Shown: positions 10,545-23,310, counted from the first letter of the stretch. The stretch is 64,000 bases of DNA from Clytia hemisphaerica (GCA_902728285.1 CACVBU010001038.1:1077180-1141179); one strand, 5' to 3'. Notes: a model not told the origin generated them from the letters alone. Program-made: numbers and translations.

Positions 10545-12918
10545 TTCGAATTAATACAGTAGTTCTGAATGAAAGAATAAGTTGTAATGATTTAAAAATA
10601 AACCATGTGTTTATTATTCTTTGAATCAAAACGTTGATGACGTCAGCATGATAACTGTTAAGAAGAAGCTTCAAACGTCTTGTTTCAGCAAGACTTATTT
10701 TCGGATTAGACGAAGAACAATAGTTGAAATAATACCTTTAAAGTATTTTGATTTTCGTATGACATAAAGTACGTGATGCTAAATAGGAACCAGGGATTAT
10801 TTTTGTCAACCCACGCGACTTTCTAACTCCATTGAATTTAAAATCCCCGGACAGTTAGCAATTTCAAGAAGTTTATGAACGCTATTCTAATTATAGATAT
10901 CTTAAAAGCTTTGGTTCAATTACCCAATTAGAAGTTAAATTTAGAGGGGACGTGAGCCTATTAAAAATCTTACAGAATAAGTAGAAAATTGTAGATTTTT
11001 ATAGAACGTTTATTTCACTGAAGATTGCCATCCTGGATGGCATGAAACTTTAAGGTATGAAATTAACTTAAATCGGTTTTTCTTTACTCAAACTAAGCAG
11101 AATATAAGTATTTAATAAAGTGTATTTATCCACCAGAACAATACAGATCAAATCAACAGCCTTTAAAAATCTCAAACCCTTCATAGTTACATTATATTTA
11201 TTTGTCATTTTGTGCTTTACTTTTGATAATTGACATCAAACAAATTTCCGATAATTGCTGCTGCAACAATATTTTGGCATAAACAAACAATTATATGTTA
11301 CATTATTGTCAAATTTAAATAGAATTTTGTAATAGCTTTAACATGTTATGAAAATTTAAGAATGTTATATGAATGTAGTATGAATGTTGTTACAGTATTG
11401 TATAATAGATTGGAGAGGAAAGACTATTGAATAATGGATTATAAAAAGAAAAGTTATCCGGAATTTTAAACCAGAGCTAATTCATTATTTCAGCTTTAAA
11501 GAAAAAATATATTTAGAATATTCTTTTCTTCTTTACGGCTATTTCAGGCAAAATACTGTCAGAAAATGCGGATCGTTCATATAATATGTTAAGGACATTT
11601 AAAAAACTACATCTTTTTCATGAGAACCTCGACACAATTTTAAAAAACATCCTTAGCGTTTTAGTTTATTTTTATTTTGTTGTTTAGAGTGGTTAGAAAG
11701 TATATATTTTTGGTACCCACTTCTAATATAGAACCCCACCCCTAAAACTTTTACAGCCAGCCCCCCCCCCCCCCCCCCCTAGTATCCTCCATCCCACACC
11801 CACAGCTGATATTTTCTGACCACTCCCTTAGCCCTTTGTGAGTATTTCTGGTTAAATTTTCTAAACCTTTCGCAAGCGTCCGTTAATCCTTAAAATATTC
11901 CTACAATGATTATATTGAAAAACAAAGGTAATTTTCAACCAGGGGCTAACAGTCCTATTGAGTAATTGAAAAAAGAATACATATCAATTTCAATTGTAAT
12001 GACTATAGTAAAAAGGTTTAGAAAATTATATGGAGTAAAATGAAAAAGTTTAGAAATTACATTATTTCATTTAATCTTAAATGTACTGTTTTACAACATT
12101 CTTTTAATGGTCATCCCTGTTGTGATTTATTATTTTATTTAATTGCGAAAACAATACTTTTCTATTGTAAATTTCAATTAAAAACTAGTATATTTTAAAT
12201 CTAAGAGTATGCTTAAAGATGAACTATAAACAAACCATACTAAGATAATTATTTTATTTTATTTTTATTAAACACCGTGATTATTTGTCTATTTATAGTG
12301 TTGACTTCTAAAACCAATTAGAGTCAGCATTTATTATACAGTATAACATAATTTTAAATTACCGAGACCCCTCGACACAGACCAGGTTTGATTCTCAATC
12401 GCTGGGAAATCGACCTAAAAATACCCTCGGTGAGAAAAACTCCCTGGCATGTCACACAATTCGAATGTGCACTAATGAACCCTAACCCATGGTAAATGGC
12501 TTTAAAAAGTAATCAATGTGTTATATAAAAATCGTACTTAAATGTCTATCAGACAACAGGCTTTGTAGCGGTTAGCGGCGAAACTGTACATTACTCTCAT
12601 TCCAAAAAATATTTGATACAATTTTCCAGGCTATTCAATAATAACTTACCTCCATTTAGGTTGAATTTAGAAAAGTAACTGTACGAAAAATCATTTTACC
12701 ACACCAAAACAAGAAGTAACAATAAAGTAATTAACGAACAAAAGATCGTAAAATATAACAATAAAAATAATTATAGTAATGAGCAAAGTTCCTCTTGAGA
12801 TTATATATTTAGTATGTCTGGAGAACAATGGGAGGTAGAACAAAAGAGCGTCGGTATTTCTTAGTTTATTAACTTATAAGAATCTAGTTTTTTAGGAGAA
12901 TTATTGACATCGAGTCCA
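10545..12918. other. AT-rich intergenic stretch
   Basis: No exon recognised. It includes a poly-C run at 11761-11779. At about 12375-12470 a region (caggtttgattctcaatcg) looks like a remnant of a tRNA-derived sequence, but it lacks an A box, so it is not called. Confidence 0.4.
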
Positions 12919-13582
12919 TCAACGATGTAAAAATAATAGATAACCAACTACCTCTAGAAGGCACTTCTCCCAAGAGAACAACCATTGTTTTCCTATTGAA
13001 ATGAGCACTCTATTAAAAAGCTCTGTGTACAGTGCGTGTTATGCTTTTAGCTAGATTTTGACACATTTTTTTACATCCACTGAAATGATAGAAAATTGAA
13101 TTGTTATTTACTGCAACTTTTGGAATTTTTTTCAAAAGATAAAGATACCAATCTTTAGACAAATTGACTACGGATCGGCTTGATACCACTTAATCTTCAT
13201 CTGGATAAATAAACGCTCATAAAATGCTGTTATCTGAAAAATATATGTGTGATTTGAAATGCGATATCTCACGTATAAAAAGTGCATGATAGGTTGCATG
13301 ATACAAAATAAACAGATGAATGTTTATAGAACAATAATATCTAATTAAAAAATTCCTTCTGTGAGGCTGCCTATAGGAAAATACACTTTTTCTAACCCAA
13401 ATTTTAGAAAAATATACATCACGTGATCGATTCTGTCCAATAGAAGGTTGCAAATGAGGCAAGCTTTTATTTAATTGCACTTTTTACGATGCAAAATGTC
13501 ATTAATATTTTTACAACCGTAACATGGATGTTTTTTGAGAATCAAGGCAAGTTGGTTATCTATTATTTTTACATCGTTGAGT
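12919..13582. mobile_element. Inverted-repeat-bounded segment
   Basis: About 32 bp near-identical inverted repeats (caacgatgtaaaaataatag continuing to ccaact) bound about 600 bp. The 87-residue ORF inside has no recognised domain. It could be a TIR element whose ends lie slightly outside, since agtccat also repeats there. Confidence 0.55.
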
Positions 13583-13710
13583 CCATTGACTCTTAAAACC
13601 TGGATACAACTATGGCCATAATATTTGGCACAAAAGGAATTTTCCTGCAAAATAAAAAAAACTTAATCAACCACAAGTAGTTTTGCCTGAACTTCTTCCG
13701 AGAACCTCAT

Positions 13711-14079
13711 CACGGGGGGGGGGGGGCACTGACTTATGGAAGGGACGGGGACGTGCCGCTGGAGTTTAAAAAGTGGAGCCTGTGAGATATAAAAGTTTGG
13801 TAAATTTGGGTCCTGTTAGAGTGAGAATTCGAAAGATTTTCGCATTTTCAGCCTGAAAAATGGCAAAAAAAATACTAAAAGTAGACGAAAAACTGACAAG
13901 TTTTCTAACTTCCACTCTTGAGATTGTCCTAAATAAACAAAAGTTGATCCTGTCAGATACACATCTTGAAAATTAGTAAATTTAGGGCCCTGTCAGATAT
14001 CTCCTGAGCCTTAAAAAGTGACCCTGACCAGCGGCACGTCCTCGTATCCGATTTTGCATAAATGCCTCCCCGGACCCAA
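13711..14079. mobile_element. Element with cctgt(c/t)aga motifs
   Basis: A poly-G left edge and gcacgtgcc/ggcacgt complementary subterminal parts. The interior repeats gatcctgtcagata and gggccctgtcagata. It has the same design as the other motif-array elements, but the ends are poorly defined. Confidence 0.4.
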
Positions 14080-15510
14080 AGACCTTTGGATTTCCTTGTT
14101 ATCGTTAGGTTTCAAGACAGATTGTTAAAAAAATTAAGAATGTATAACGATAGTAGTACTTCAACCACAACCCAAGTTTAGACTTTTCAAATACATGAAT
14201 TCTTATAAATGAAAACGGGTTTTCAAGAAGAATTAATTGCTTTAGTAGTAAGTTCCGGCTATAACTCAAAAAAACAAATGTCTAGGTAGTTAATGCTTTT
14301 GTTCTTTTGTTTCTTTTATTATTTTTCTCTGAATGACAATGCTAATTACCTGATACCTATTATATTCATAACTATCCGTCCGTTTTATGTCCCTAGCGAA
14401 TGTCGTGCGCTCGACAGCTTAGGGTCATGACGTCACAATGTTGATGTTTGCGTTACGTAAGGTTTTGTCATATTGCATGTATTTCTTTTGTATTTGTACT
14501 TATTCTTTGTAACTGTAAGTTTTTTTCAAAGTTTTTTTGATCAATTTACTATGCTGTTCTTATTTTTATGACAAATTTGTTGTTTTCACGTTTCAACCCT
14601 TCAGATTTGAATGACTTTTTGATCGTTGATTTGCTTGTAAATTCTACCATTTTAGGCTGATGGTTGACATTTAAATCTTAGATTGAGCCTCGTTGTATTC
14701 ATAAAATTGTTCCGATTCAAAGGCAGTCAAATTAATCCTCCCAGCTTCACTTTGTCTTCCTACTTTATCTTATCTGATATTATGATGGCGGATTGGCGGC
14801 CGCCCCAGCTAAAGCTTTAAAGGGAGCGGGGAAAATTTCCCATCGAAGAGCAATGATAGTCTCTTTGCCGATGTATCACATCTATATTCGGGTTCAACTA
14901 CTCTTGCACGTAAGGTTGAAAATATTCAGTTTGAACCGCCAATCCCCGAATTACTAGGGTTTCGGTCCAGGCCTTCCACTGCGAAATCATTGACGCAGTC
15001 TATGGAAATTCTGTAATGTAAACCTTCCAGAAGTTGAAAATTTTGCCGACCTTCAGAGCTTTATAGCGTGTCGGATTAAAATTTCTGCATATGGGTACCA
15101 TATAGAAGTTTCATATTGTATCCGATCATATGGCGCTTAAACCGCACGCCTTGTCGGAAGTAGCAACATTTTAAATGAGGAGAAAAATTAGTCTAGAAAT
15201 CTAAGCTAGTTTTATTCAGTCACTAGGATAAATCTGATGGTAAGTTAGTTGTGATCGAATAACAGTATTCAATGGCAAACTTCAAATCCGTAAATATAAA
15301 AAATCTTTAAAGCGCCGAAAACGCTGTATTGCCTAAGTCGTGTCTTAGACTTGTGAATACGGGCTTAGTTAGCTAGGCTAGAGACAAATAACAGCTACAT
15401 TCACGACGGATAGGTTAGTTAGCTAGTTTCGGTACTTTGTGTGATCAAATCTGCGTTGACAGTGAGCTCAGAAGTGAGGTAGTGGTTGTAACGTGTGACT
15501 GTCTACGCTC
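14080..15510. other. Unique-looking stretch, no gene recognised
   Basis: It includes a CRE-like tgacgtca at about 14429 and a short GC-rich patch near 14790-14815. This could be a promoter region, but no exon was found on either side. Confidence 0.3.
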
Positions 15511-16813
15511 TTTCTTTTATAAGAACCACCAGCACATTTTTGCTGAGGCATGGCTGCTCTTATTTTTTTTGACAATTTTAACCCGAATTGTTCTGTTCTT
15601 ATCCTGTTTTTATCATGTTCTAATTTTTTGGGAAAAATTTGGGTTATATCTGGTATGATTTCCTACTATTACCGTTTTGATCCGCAATTTGCCTAAAATT
15701 TAACTAAAGTCTGTCCAGATATAATTGGCAGTGGAAACAAGAATGCCTGTAACTTTTGATAGTCAAATATAATTATGGAAATTCTTTTTGCTTGTTTTAG
15801 AAAATCAAAAGTGCTATATTTGAATGTATTTTTGATTGAAAAATTCGCAATTTTTAGCGGTTAAATTTGCGTTTGCAAAAATTGAGCTCTTGTTCTACTT
15901 ATGCTATAACGTTCATTTTTACATCAGTGGTAGTTCGACCTTAGGCTAAGAAGTTTGTTCAATTTCAAGGCAAACAGAAAAGTCCTTCGGAAGATATGGG
16001 ACCCGAAATACCCCTTGGTAGCACTTTTCTGTGAAATATCTAATCTCCAACTTATTACTAAAAACGGGGGTAGTGATATGATTGATAAAACAGTTTTTCG
16101 ATCATAACACATTTTACGATCTTTTTAATGACCTCATAGCCAAACTGTGTTTAGTGTTTTGGGAATTAGCAAAGTTCTTTAATGACTTAAAAATAACAAA
16201 GGCAATATAAGTTCATGCTTATCTTTTCAATAAAAACAATTATACTGTGATTTCACTTCGTTTCGAAATAATCAATGATACCAATAATACCAATGCACCA
16301 ACACTTAACATTTTCCAACTTTTAATTTCACTGTTCAAAAAAGATAACATAATCCCCGTTTTTAGTAATAAGTTGGAGATTCGATATTTCACAGAAAAGT
16401 GCTACCAAGGGGTATTTCGGGTCCCATATCTTCCGAATGACTTTTCTGTTTGCCTTGAAATTTAAAAAACTTCTTAACCTAAGGTTGAACTACCACTAAT
16501 GTAAAAATGAACGTTATAGCATAAGTAGAAAAAAAGCTCAATTTTTGCAATCGCAAATTTAACCACTAAAATTCGCGAATTTTTCAATCAAAAATACATT
16601 CAAATATAGCGCTTTTGATTCTCTAAAACAAGCAAAACAAAATTCCATAATTATATTTGACTATCAAAAGTTACAGGCATTCTTGTTTCCACTGCCAATT
16701 ATGTCTGGACAGACTTTAATCCAGGCTGAGGGTTGTCCTTAAGTCGTTCTTTTTTGACATTTTTTTAGCTTCATTGTTCTTATATAATTGTTCAAATAAA
16801 AAAGAGTTTAGGT
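15511..16813 (+). mobile_element. TIR element (ATAAGAACC/ATTGTTCTTA type) carrying a 1 kb foldback
   Basis: The left part (ctttcttttataagaacca .. gaggc) and right part (cattgttcttatataattgttc .. aaaaaagagt) match the uninterrupted copy at 19022-19270. The middle is replaced by the palindrome at 15708-16724. The two copies agree up to cctaaaattt, where the insertion starts. Confidence 0.6.
15708..16724. mobile_element. Foldback element, arms about 360-375 bp
   Basis: Left arm 15708-16069 and right arm 16351-16724 are reverse complements with few differences. The outer ends are agtctgtccag and ctggacagact. A spacer of about 280 bp separates them. ORFs in both arms are mirror images and not genes. 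No transposase was seen. Confidence 0.8.
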
Positions 16814-17079
16814 GAGTTCAAAGGGGGGAAACAGATGTAGATCATAAATTTATTTAAATGATATAAGGAACTATCAAATTAGCAGATTCAATTTTCGCAT
16901 ATTTATGATTTTCACAGCGGAACTATGCATACAGGTGGGCGAGAGACGTATATGCTGTTCTCTCATATTTTTGTCAAAATTCAGGGTCATTAATCAAAGA
17001 AATGTCGTAACAATCTACTTCTTCAAATTTTTGTATATTTTTTACCTACAGTATATCAAAGCAGTTTTCAAAGCATTCG

Positions 17080-17275
17080 TCGTATTTTCTTAACTCTTTA
17101 AGTTTTAAGCCTAAAAATGTTCTTAAAATTCCCTTATATTTCACCCTTTTGCGAGTATGATATCCTAAAGCCTTAAAATGTTCTTAACTTGTTCGGTTTC
17201 CTTAAAAAGAGTCCGTGAAGGATTAAAATGTTAACTTATTCTTGATATTTTCGAGTCTTTATGTTCTGATAAAGT
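17080..17275 (+). mobile_element. CACG/poly-T group element, degenerate
   Basis: It retains ttaagcctaaaaatgttctt, gcgagtatg and ccttaaaatgttcttaac in family order. Both termini are lost. Confidence 0.5.
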
Positions 17276-17621
17276 TCGTTCTGTAGATGACGGTTTTTTT
17301 AGAATGTACCTGTATGACTTTTCAGATATCTTTAAAAACATCTTTTTCGCAATATCTTCTTCAATTTTAAGAATTTATGGACCTTATTTTCAATAATGAC
17401 GTATTTTTCCATGAGGGTTCCAATGATATAGGTTTCGGAGTAATTTGGGATGAAATTTTCCAGAAAATCAAAGGAGAAGGACATAACTTGGACCCCCCAG
17501 AAGTCTATATTTCAATATGGACCGCCTTATGGACCCCAATATGGATCCCCTCAAAATGGCAAATTTCATCACGGCACCATGCTTTCGAATTGTATCATGG
17601 TTACCACATGTTTACATTCAC

Positions 17622-18135
17622 AGCTATCCTTATTATCCTCGCTATGCTCATTATCCTCACTATTCTCATTATCCTCACTATCCTCATTATCCTCACTATC
17701 CTCATTATCCTTGCTATCCTCAGTCATTATCCTCACTATCCTTATTCTCCTCACTCTACTCACTATCCTCGCTATCCTTACTATCCTTATTGTCCTCATT
17801 GTCTTCGCTATCCTTATTGTCCCCATTTTCCTCACTATCCTCACTATCCTCGCTATCATCATTATCCTCACTATCCTCACTATCCTCGCTATCATCATTA
17901 TCCTCACTATCCCCATTGTCCTCATCATCCCCATTGTCTTCACTATCTTCATTGTCCTCACTATCCTTATTGTCTTCGCTATCCTTATTGTCCTCATTGT
18001 CTTCGTTGTCCCCTCTATCCTCATTATCCTTTTTGTCCCGATTATCCTCTTAATTCTCGTTGTCCTCACTATCCTCACTATCCTCGACTATCCTCATTGT
18101 CCTCCCTTTCTTCATTATCCTCACTATCCTGCGTG
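17622..18135. repeat. Degenerate (TCACTATCC/TCATTATCC) minisatellite
   Basis: About 510 bp of a hexamer or 9-mer pyrimidine-rich repeat (cctcac, tatcct, cattat). Long overlapping ORFs in three forward frames and one reverse frame arise from it, all low-complexity. They are not treated as genes. Confidence 0.85.
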
Positions 18136-18656
18136 ATAGTAAAATTCGTTGCATCCGCTTATATGTAGAGAAATCAGTAGCTTTTCAGGTTTAAAGTGGC
18201 TGTGTGTCTATAATGCTGTATACATTTAAGCGCTCTGCTGGCCATAGTCGAAAAAAATACGTTCAACTCATCCAATTAAAGCTGGAATGAAAACATCAGA
18301 ATATTTTATATTTTATATTTTTACCCCCTATCTCTTTTGCTCAAAATAAATTGAAATACTCATGTAAAAGTTTTCACTAAGAAAAGTTGTCTTAAGCAGG
18401 AGATACCCAAAAAAGACAATTTGGTACATTCTAAATAAACACAGACAGATACATATTTGTTTTTTTTTCTTCAGTGCAACTCCGTTTGACTTGTCATGTC
18501 CCCAAGTCATCAGTAGGATACATGTCAAAGCAGAGGAACTAGCCAATCAATTAGCGCCATTTTGATTACAATAACACGTGACATCATATTCATCATCATC
18601 AGGTGAGAATTGTCATGTTTCTGTGAATTTATTTGTTTTTTTATGAAAATAAAAAA

Positions 18657-18905
18657 CGAGTTTTTTCATAAGAACAAACTATATAAGAAAATAAGTCTTC
18701 GGTGGCCAAAATATTAAGGACAAGTTAAGAACATTTTAAGCCTTTATGGAATCTAAAACACCTGTTTTCTTGGGAAAATGGACAAAAATACTCAAAAATT
18801 GTTGAAAATAAGAACATGTTGAGAACATTTTTAGGCTTGTAACCCGAGAAGTTAAGAACATCTGAAGGCTTGAAAAATGTTGGATGTTCTTACAAAAAAA
18901 ACATG
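18657..18905 (-). mobile_element. CACG/poly-T TIR element (AAGAAC type)
   Basis: It has the family order: poly-T, ataagaacaaactatataag, cttcggtggccaaa, several ttaagaac, a ttaggctt block, and an end at tgttcttacaaaaaaaaCATG-TA. Full length with a mutated left CACG (cgag). Confidence 0.7.
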
Positions 18906-19021
18906 TATCCGAGAAAGGAAATTCATGCTCGCAGGTGGCATCACTATTTTCTGCCCTGATACAATACACTATTAATCTTAAGCTGAAAAAAAATAACTTT
19001 TTGTGACCTCGTTTTGAAAAA

Positions 19022-19270
19022 GCGTACTTTTATAAGAACCAGTATATTTTTGATGAGGCTTATCTGTTCTTATCTGTTTCTTATCGTGTTCTTATCTATG
19101 AGGTAAAACTGGAGCATTTTAAGTTTATTACCCTCTATCTTTTTCTGATACAGAATTTGCTTAAAATTCAGCTATTATTCCAAACTCAGCATTGTTCTAA
19201 AATTGTTCCTATTTTGGCATTTTTGAGTGTCATTGTTCTTAAAAATTGTTCTAATATAAAAAAGAGTGTA
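19022..19270 (+). mobile_element. TIR element (ATAAGAACC/ATTGTTCTTA type), uninterrupted copy
   Basis: gcgtacttttataagaacc at the left and gttctaatataaaaaagagtgta at the right. The interior repeats ttgttcta and gttcttatc. It is the reference for the interrupted copy at 15511-16813. Confidence 0.65.
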
Positions 19271-19396
19271 TCTTTACTTTATTTATTTGGATATTTCGAT
19301 TTGGGAGAAGTTTATTGACTTCCAGGCTTTTTTGAGATTAAAGTCTAAAATGTAAAATTTCTACAATACAGATCTGAAGTAAGTTAGGACATTTAA

Positions 19397-19782
19397 CTCT
19401 TTCCGTGCCGATGTCGGCATATTCCGACATAAGCGTTTTCGATTTCCTTGCCATTGTCGGGATTTGCCGACATGCGAAATTTCGACCTATTTGCCGAAAA
19501 TTTATCATTTTTACAAGATTTTTGTATTAAGTGGTTTGAAATGAAAAAAAATGATAGTTACAATAATTACAAACAATAGTTACAAACTTTTCTATGTTGA
19601 AAAATAACTATTCTACAATGTTCAACTCAAAATTATAGTCCTTGGCTAATACTTCATATATTATTCAGAAAATGAAGTCAAAATCGCTACTTTTTGCCCA
19701 TGTCGGCATATACAGATCGAACCTTCTTTTTTTCCGTGCCAAATAGGTCGAACCTTAAAAAATACGCACGGCAGTTAAAGGG
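19397..19782. mobile_element. piggyBac-type non-autonomous element, second family
   Basis: TTAA flanks at 19393-19396 and 19783-19786. The left end is CTCTTTCCGTGCCGATGTCGG and the right end is CGGCAGTTAAAGGG. The interior has atgtcggcata and cgacat dyads near both ends and no transposase. At 386 bp it differs inside from the 940 and 4177 copies but keeps the terminal plan, including a gatgtcg block next to the end. Confidence 0.75.
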
Positions 19783-20907
19783 TTAATATTTACTTGTGGT
19801 TTTCTAAATTTATACGCAGAATTCCTCTTTTGTTTTGCAATTTGAGTGATGCCGTTGGTTTGATTGTGATCTTCTTGGCGTTTGATCTTTAGTGATTTTC
19901 ATAAATTTTGTTGATTCTTATTAATTGAATTCGGTAATTGTAGGATTAATTGATTGAATTTTGACCATTTGATAGTGAATGTGTGATGTTGCATTCCACA
20001 GTGACTTGATAAAGAAACTACTATGAAAATTGGATACTGCGACAACACTGTTTACGGTCTACCTTAAAGGGGGGCTTATCCGGCTAAAATCATTCGCTGG
20101 GGAAATATTTTCGTTGGTTCAAAAGCTTCGTCACATTTGTGAAAATCTAATGTTACATGAAGATGACCAGAAAAATGTTTTGTCATGGAAAACTGTTTCA
20201 CTTGCCTCGGAATTTTTCCATTTTCCCAAGTTTCCCTTTGGCTTTGCTTTTGAAATTTCAAAATTCTACTTTCAACTTTGTTACTTATAATGCAGCAACA
20301 AAAAGCACAACAAAACTTTTTTTTAACGATCGTTAGGACCAATTTCCCCGCTCTTCCCAAAAATTACTGAATTATGCAAATTGCTTGTGCTAGTCGAAAG
20401 TGATCATTAACATCATTAATTTCTACCAACTTATCAAAATAATTTGATATTTTCGTCATCACTTGTTGTTTTGATCAAGTTGTAGTCTACCGAGAGTGCT
20501 GTAAAAGGGAAAATTGTAATTTGATTGTAGTTAGGACTTAATTTCTACGACAACACATTACACGTACAATTTTCTCCAAAATCATGAAACTCGTAATGAA
20601 GTCAGAATTTAAAAAACATTAAATCGGTTTTGACCAACACTTTGGGAGGTAAAATTGGAAAGTAACAACTTAGTTTCCTTTACTTTTGTTTGTGTATATA
20701 CCATGTGAATATCGTATCCACTAAAAAGTCGGCTCCGACCCCCTCCCTCCCCCTTAATCGCAACAGGTATCGATTCGAGATGAAATTACTGCACTTAAAA
20801 TTCAAACTCACGTATGAACCCCTATACTAAATTGGATTCAATATGAGAAATATGTGCCTCCTCAACATTTTGCTAATAGCCAATTGCTCGACAGTGAAAA
20901 AGAAATA

Positions 20908-21411
20908 CAGTAGACTCCCGGGTATTCGAAGCTCCAAGGGGGATAAGAATTAACTTCGAATAACCGGGAGTTCGAACAACTGAAAAATTTGCTTTACAGT
21001 CAGATTTTTGATTTAACTTTAATGGGATGGACCTTTTGAAGGAATTGAGGCATTGTGGTTAAGTTGAGCGTAATAAACACAAAGAATTTTTGAAGGAATT
21101 GCTTGACGAGTATAAATAGCCATGAATATTGAAACCTGATTTTTTTAAGAAAAAAAGTGTTTTAATCTCACAATAAGAAAAGTTCGAATGACTGAGGGTG
21201 ATTTAGCCTATAATTAACCCAAGACGAATAGAAATCTCTTCAAATAACTGAAGTTCGAATAACCGAGAGTGTTTTTGCCTAAGTTTGGTAAGCAGATCCC
21301 AGGGGAATCTCATTTCGAATAACCGAATTATTCGAATAAGTAAGGTTCGAATAACCGAATTATTCGAATAAGTAAGGTTCGAATAACCGAATTATTCGAA
21401 TAAGTAAGGTT
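20908..21411 (+). mobile_element. pogo/mariner-like element end with (T)TCGAATAACCGA repeats
   Basis: It starts TA-CAGTAGACTCCCGGGTATTCG, the usual style of pogo/Tigger ends. ttcgaataa(c/t)cga-type motifs recur inside. A 32 bp unit (ttcgaataaccg + aattattcgaataagtaagg) is repeated three times at 21313-21411. The right end is replaced by a poly-C stretch of another repeat. Confidence 0.6.
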
Positions 21412-21520
21412 CCCCCCCCCGCTTATTAATTTTTGGAAAAATATTTCTGAAACTTCCCTCTTTTACCCTAATTTTAATTCTAAACCCTATTAGGTCCCAG
21501 AGAGTACTACGATTTTAGAT
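21412..21520. mobile_element. Fragment of the ccccccgcttatta element
   Basis: A poly-C tract plus gcttattaatttttgg and an end at ccctattaggtccc, matching parts of 44653-44955. Confidence 0.45.
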
Positions 21521-21580
21521 TGCTACTGATTCAGGGAACTCTTTGGAATCTTTTATCCAGTCTTCAGTTTGTTGTGTCTC

Positions 21581-22302
21581 TCTATCAGACCCTTGAACAT
21601 TAGAATAACCATACTAGAACCACCATATTATTACCACTTGCAATCATCGAAATCATCGAAATTATCGTCACTCATAACATACCTTAAAGGAAGAAATTTT
21701 GGCGGAAAGAAAATTTGGCGGATTTGGCGGATTTGACTGAAATCCGCCAAATTAAGTTCCCGCCAAAATTTTTTTTTCCGCCATCCGCCAAATTAATTCC
21801 CGCCAAATTAAACATTTTGAAAATATGATCTCTTTTAAGGTGTTTTTGCTTTTTTTTTCACTGTTTTGACGCCATCTTAAGGTTAAATTTTTAAGCGACC
21901 GCCAAATTAAATTCCCGCCAAATTTAGTTTAATAATCAGACTCTATCAGACCCTTGAACATTAGAATAACCATACTAGAACCACCATATTATTACCACTT
22001 GCAATCATCGAAATCATCGAAATTATCTTCACTCATAACATACCTTAAAGGAAGAAATTTTGGCGGAAAGAAAATTTGGCGGATTTGGCGGATTTGACTG
22101 AAATCCGCCAAATTAAGTTCCCGCCAAAATTTTTTTTTCCGCCATCCGCCAAATTAATTCCCGCCAAATTAAACATTTTGAAAATATGATCTCTTTTAAG
22201 GTGTTTTTGCTTTTTTTTTCACTGTTTTGACGCCATCTTAAGGTTAAATTTTTAAGCGACCGCCAAATTAAATTCCCGCCAAATTTAGTTTCTTCGTCCT
22301 TC
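21581..22302. repeat. Tandem duplication, 361 bp unit x2
   Basis: Two adjacent near-identical copies beginning tctatcagacccttgaac at 21581 and 21942. Each unit spans flanking sequence and the left part of the ttggcgg element. The duplication therefore occurred after that element inserted. Confidence 0.85.
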
Positions 22303-22381
22303 CGCCAAATTAAATTCCCTCTGAAAAAACTTTTTTAGCCATCCGCCAAATTAAATTCCCGCCAAAATTTCTTCCTTTAGG
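21682..22381. mobile_element. TA-flanked element filled with TTTGGCGG motifs
   Basis: It starts TA-CCTTAAAGGAAGAAATTT and ends aaatttcttcctttagg-TA. The interior contains more than ten tttggcgg or ccgccaaa motifs in both directions. Because of the 361 bp tandem duplication, the original element is probably 22043-22381. Confidence 0.7.
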
Positions 22382-22669
22382 TAGTCCGAATCGCAGGCCT
22401 CTATAGATATACATCCTATATAGAATAAGAAAATTTTTTCGCTAAGAGGATGATCAGAAGCCTACTCATAACAGAATCCTCTTAACGGATATCATACAAC
22501 TTCGTCCCCATATACCTAATCTCAATTTTTTTTTTTTTTTTTTTTTTTTGATTGATGAGGAGATTAGCCTTGGTAGCGTCTTGATCTTTATGGCCTGTAA
22601 GAGGCGCTTTTCAGAAAAGATTCAGTAATATTTGAAAAGCTCAAATAAAAAAGTCGATGATTTTCGCCC

Positions 22670-23200
22670 TGGACTCGAGGTTGTGGATATCACTAATTTG
22701 GGGCAAATTTGAGCCAAAAAACGGCTAAAAAACGGGTTTTTGGACTTTGTGAAAAATAGGATCATTAATTTTTTCTGATTCTTTGCATGAAAGTAGGGTA
22801 CCATCATAAGTAAAAGATGGCTCAAGCAGATTTTTGCAAAAAATGTTTGTTGGATCAAAAAACGCATGTACATCGATGTTCTTAGCCATATTATTATTTT
22901 TATTAGTTTAAGATGAAAATGTCACGGTGGAGGGCAATGATTTGAGTTTCTGGAAACACTGATTATTTTTTGGCTGAAAAACGAATCCAAATTATAACTT
23001 TATTATTATTTTTTCTAAACAAAGAAAATGTCACCTTAGAGCGCGATGGTTTGAGTTTTCTAGAAGCCTTATTTATTAAGCTGTGCTTTTTTCTGATAGT
23101 GGATTGTTTTTTTAAAAACAGCTTTTAATAGCTTTTTTATTTCTTTTTCAAAAGTCTTTTAGGTAGGTCCATAAAAGTAGCACTTGTTAAATATTTCCCG
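22670..23200 (-). repeat. Dispersed repeat, copy 1 (aaaacggctaaaaacgggtt)
   Basis: It shares several blocks in order with 33575-34000: aaaacggctaaaa, agtagggtaccatcat, aaaagatggctcaagcag, a caatgttcttag-like block and aggtccataaaagtag. Ends not defined. An 83-residue reverse ORF has no recognised domain. Confidence 0.6.
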
Positions 23201-23310
23201 TTTTCCAAAAGGGAAATATTTGTTAAAATGGGCTTTCTCCATAATAATTTTCAGTGTCAAAACGCCTTCCGTACGCCCTGACTGACGCCTGTTTTAGCGC
23301 CTAAAGAAAG

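Noticed and set aside
12375-12470. Possible tRNA-derived element (caggtttgattctcaatcg)
   Set aside because: Only a weak B-box-like stretch with a poor T stem; no A box or anticodon arm.
14400-14460. CRE-type TGACGTCA as a promoter element
   Set aside because: The same 8-mer occurs in repeats and exons elsewhere in the window, and no gene start was found nearby.
15924-16465. Two short ORFs that look homologous
   Set aside because: They are the two arms of the foldback element read on opposite strands.
17377-18168. Long plus-strand ORF of 263 codons and overlapping frames
   Set aside because: More than two thirds is a translated simple repeat. All frames on one strand, and one on the other, are open for the same reason.
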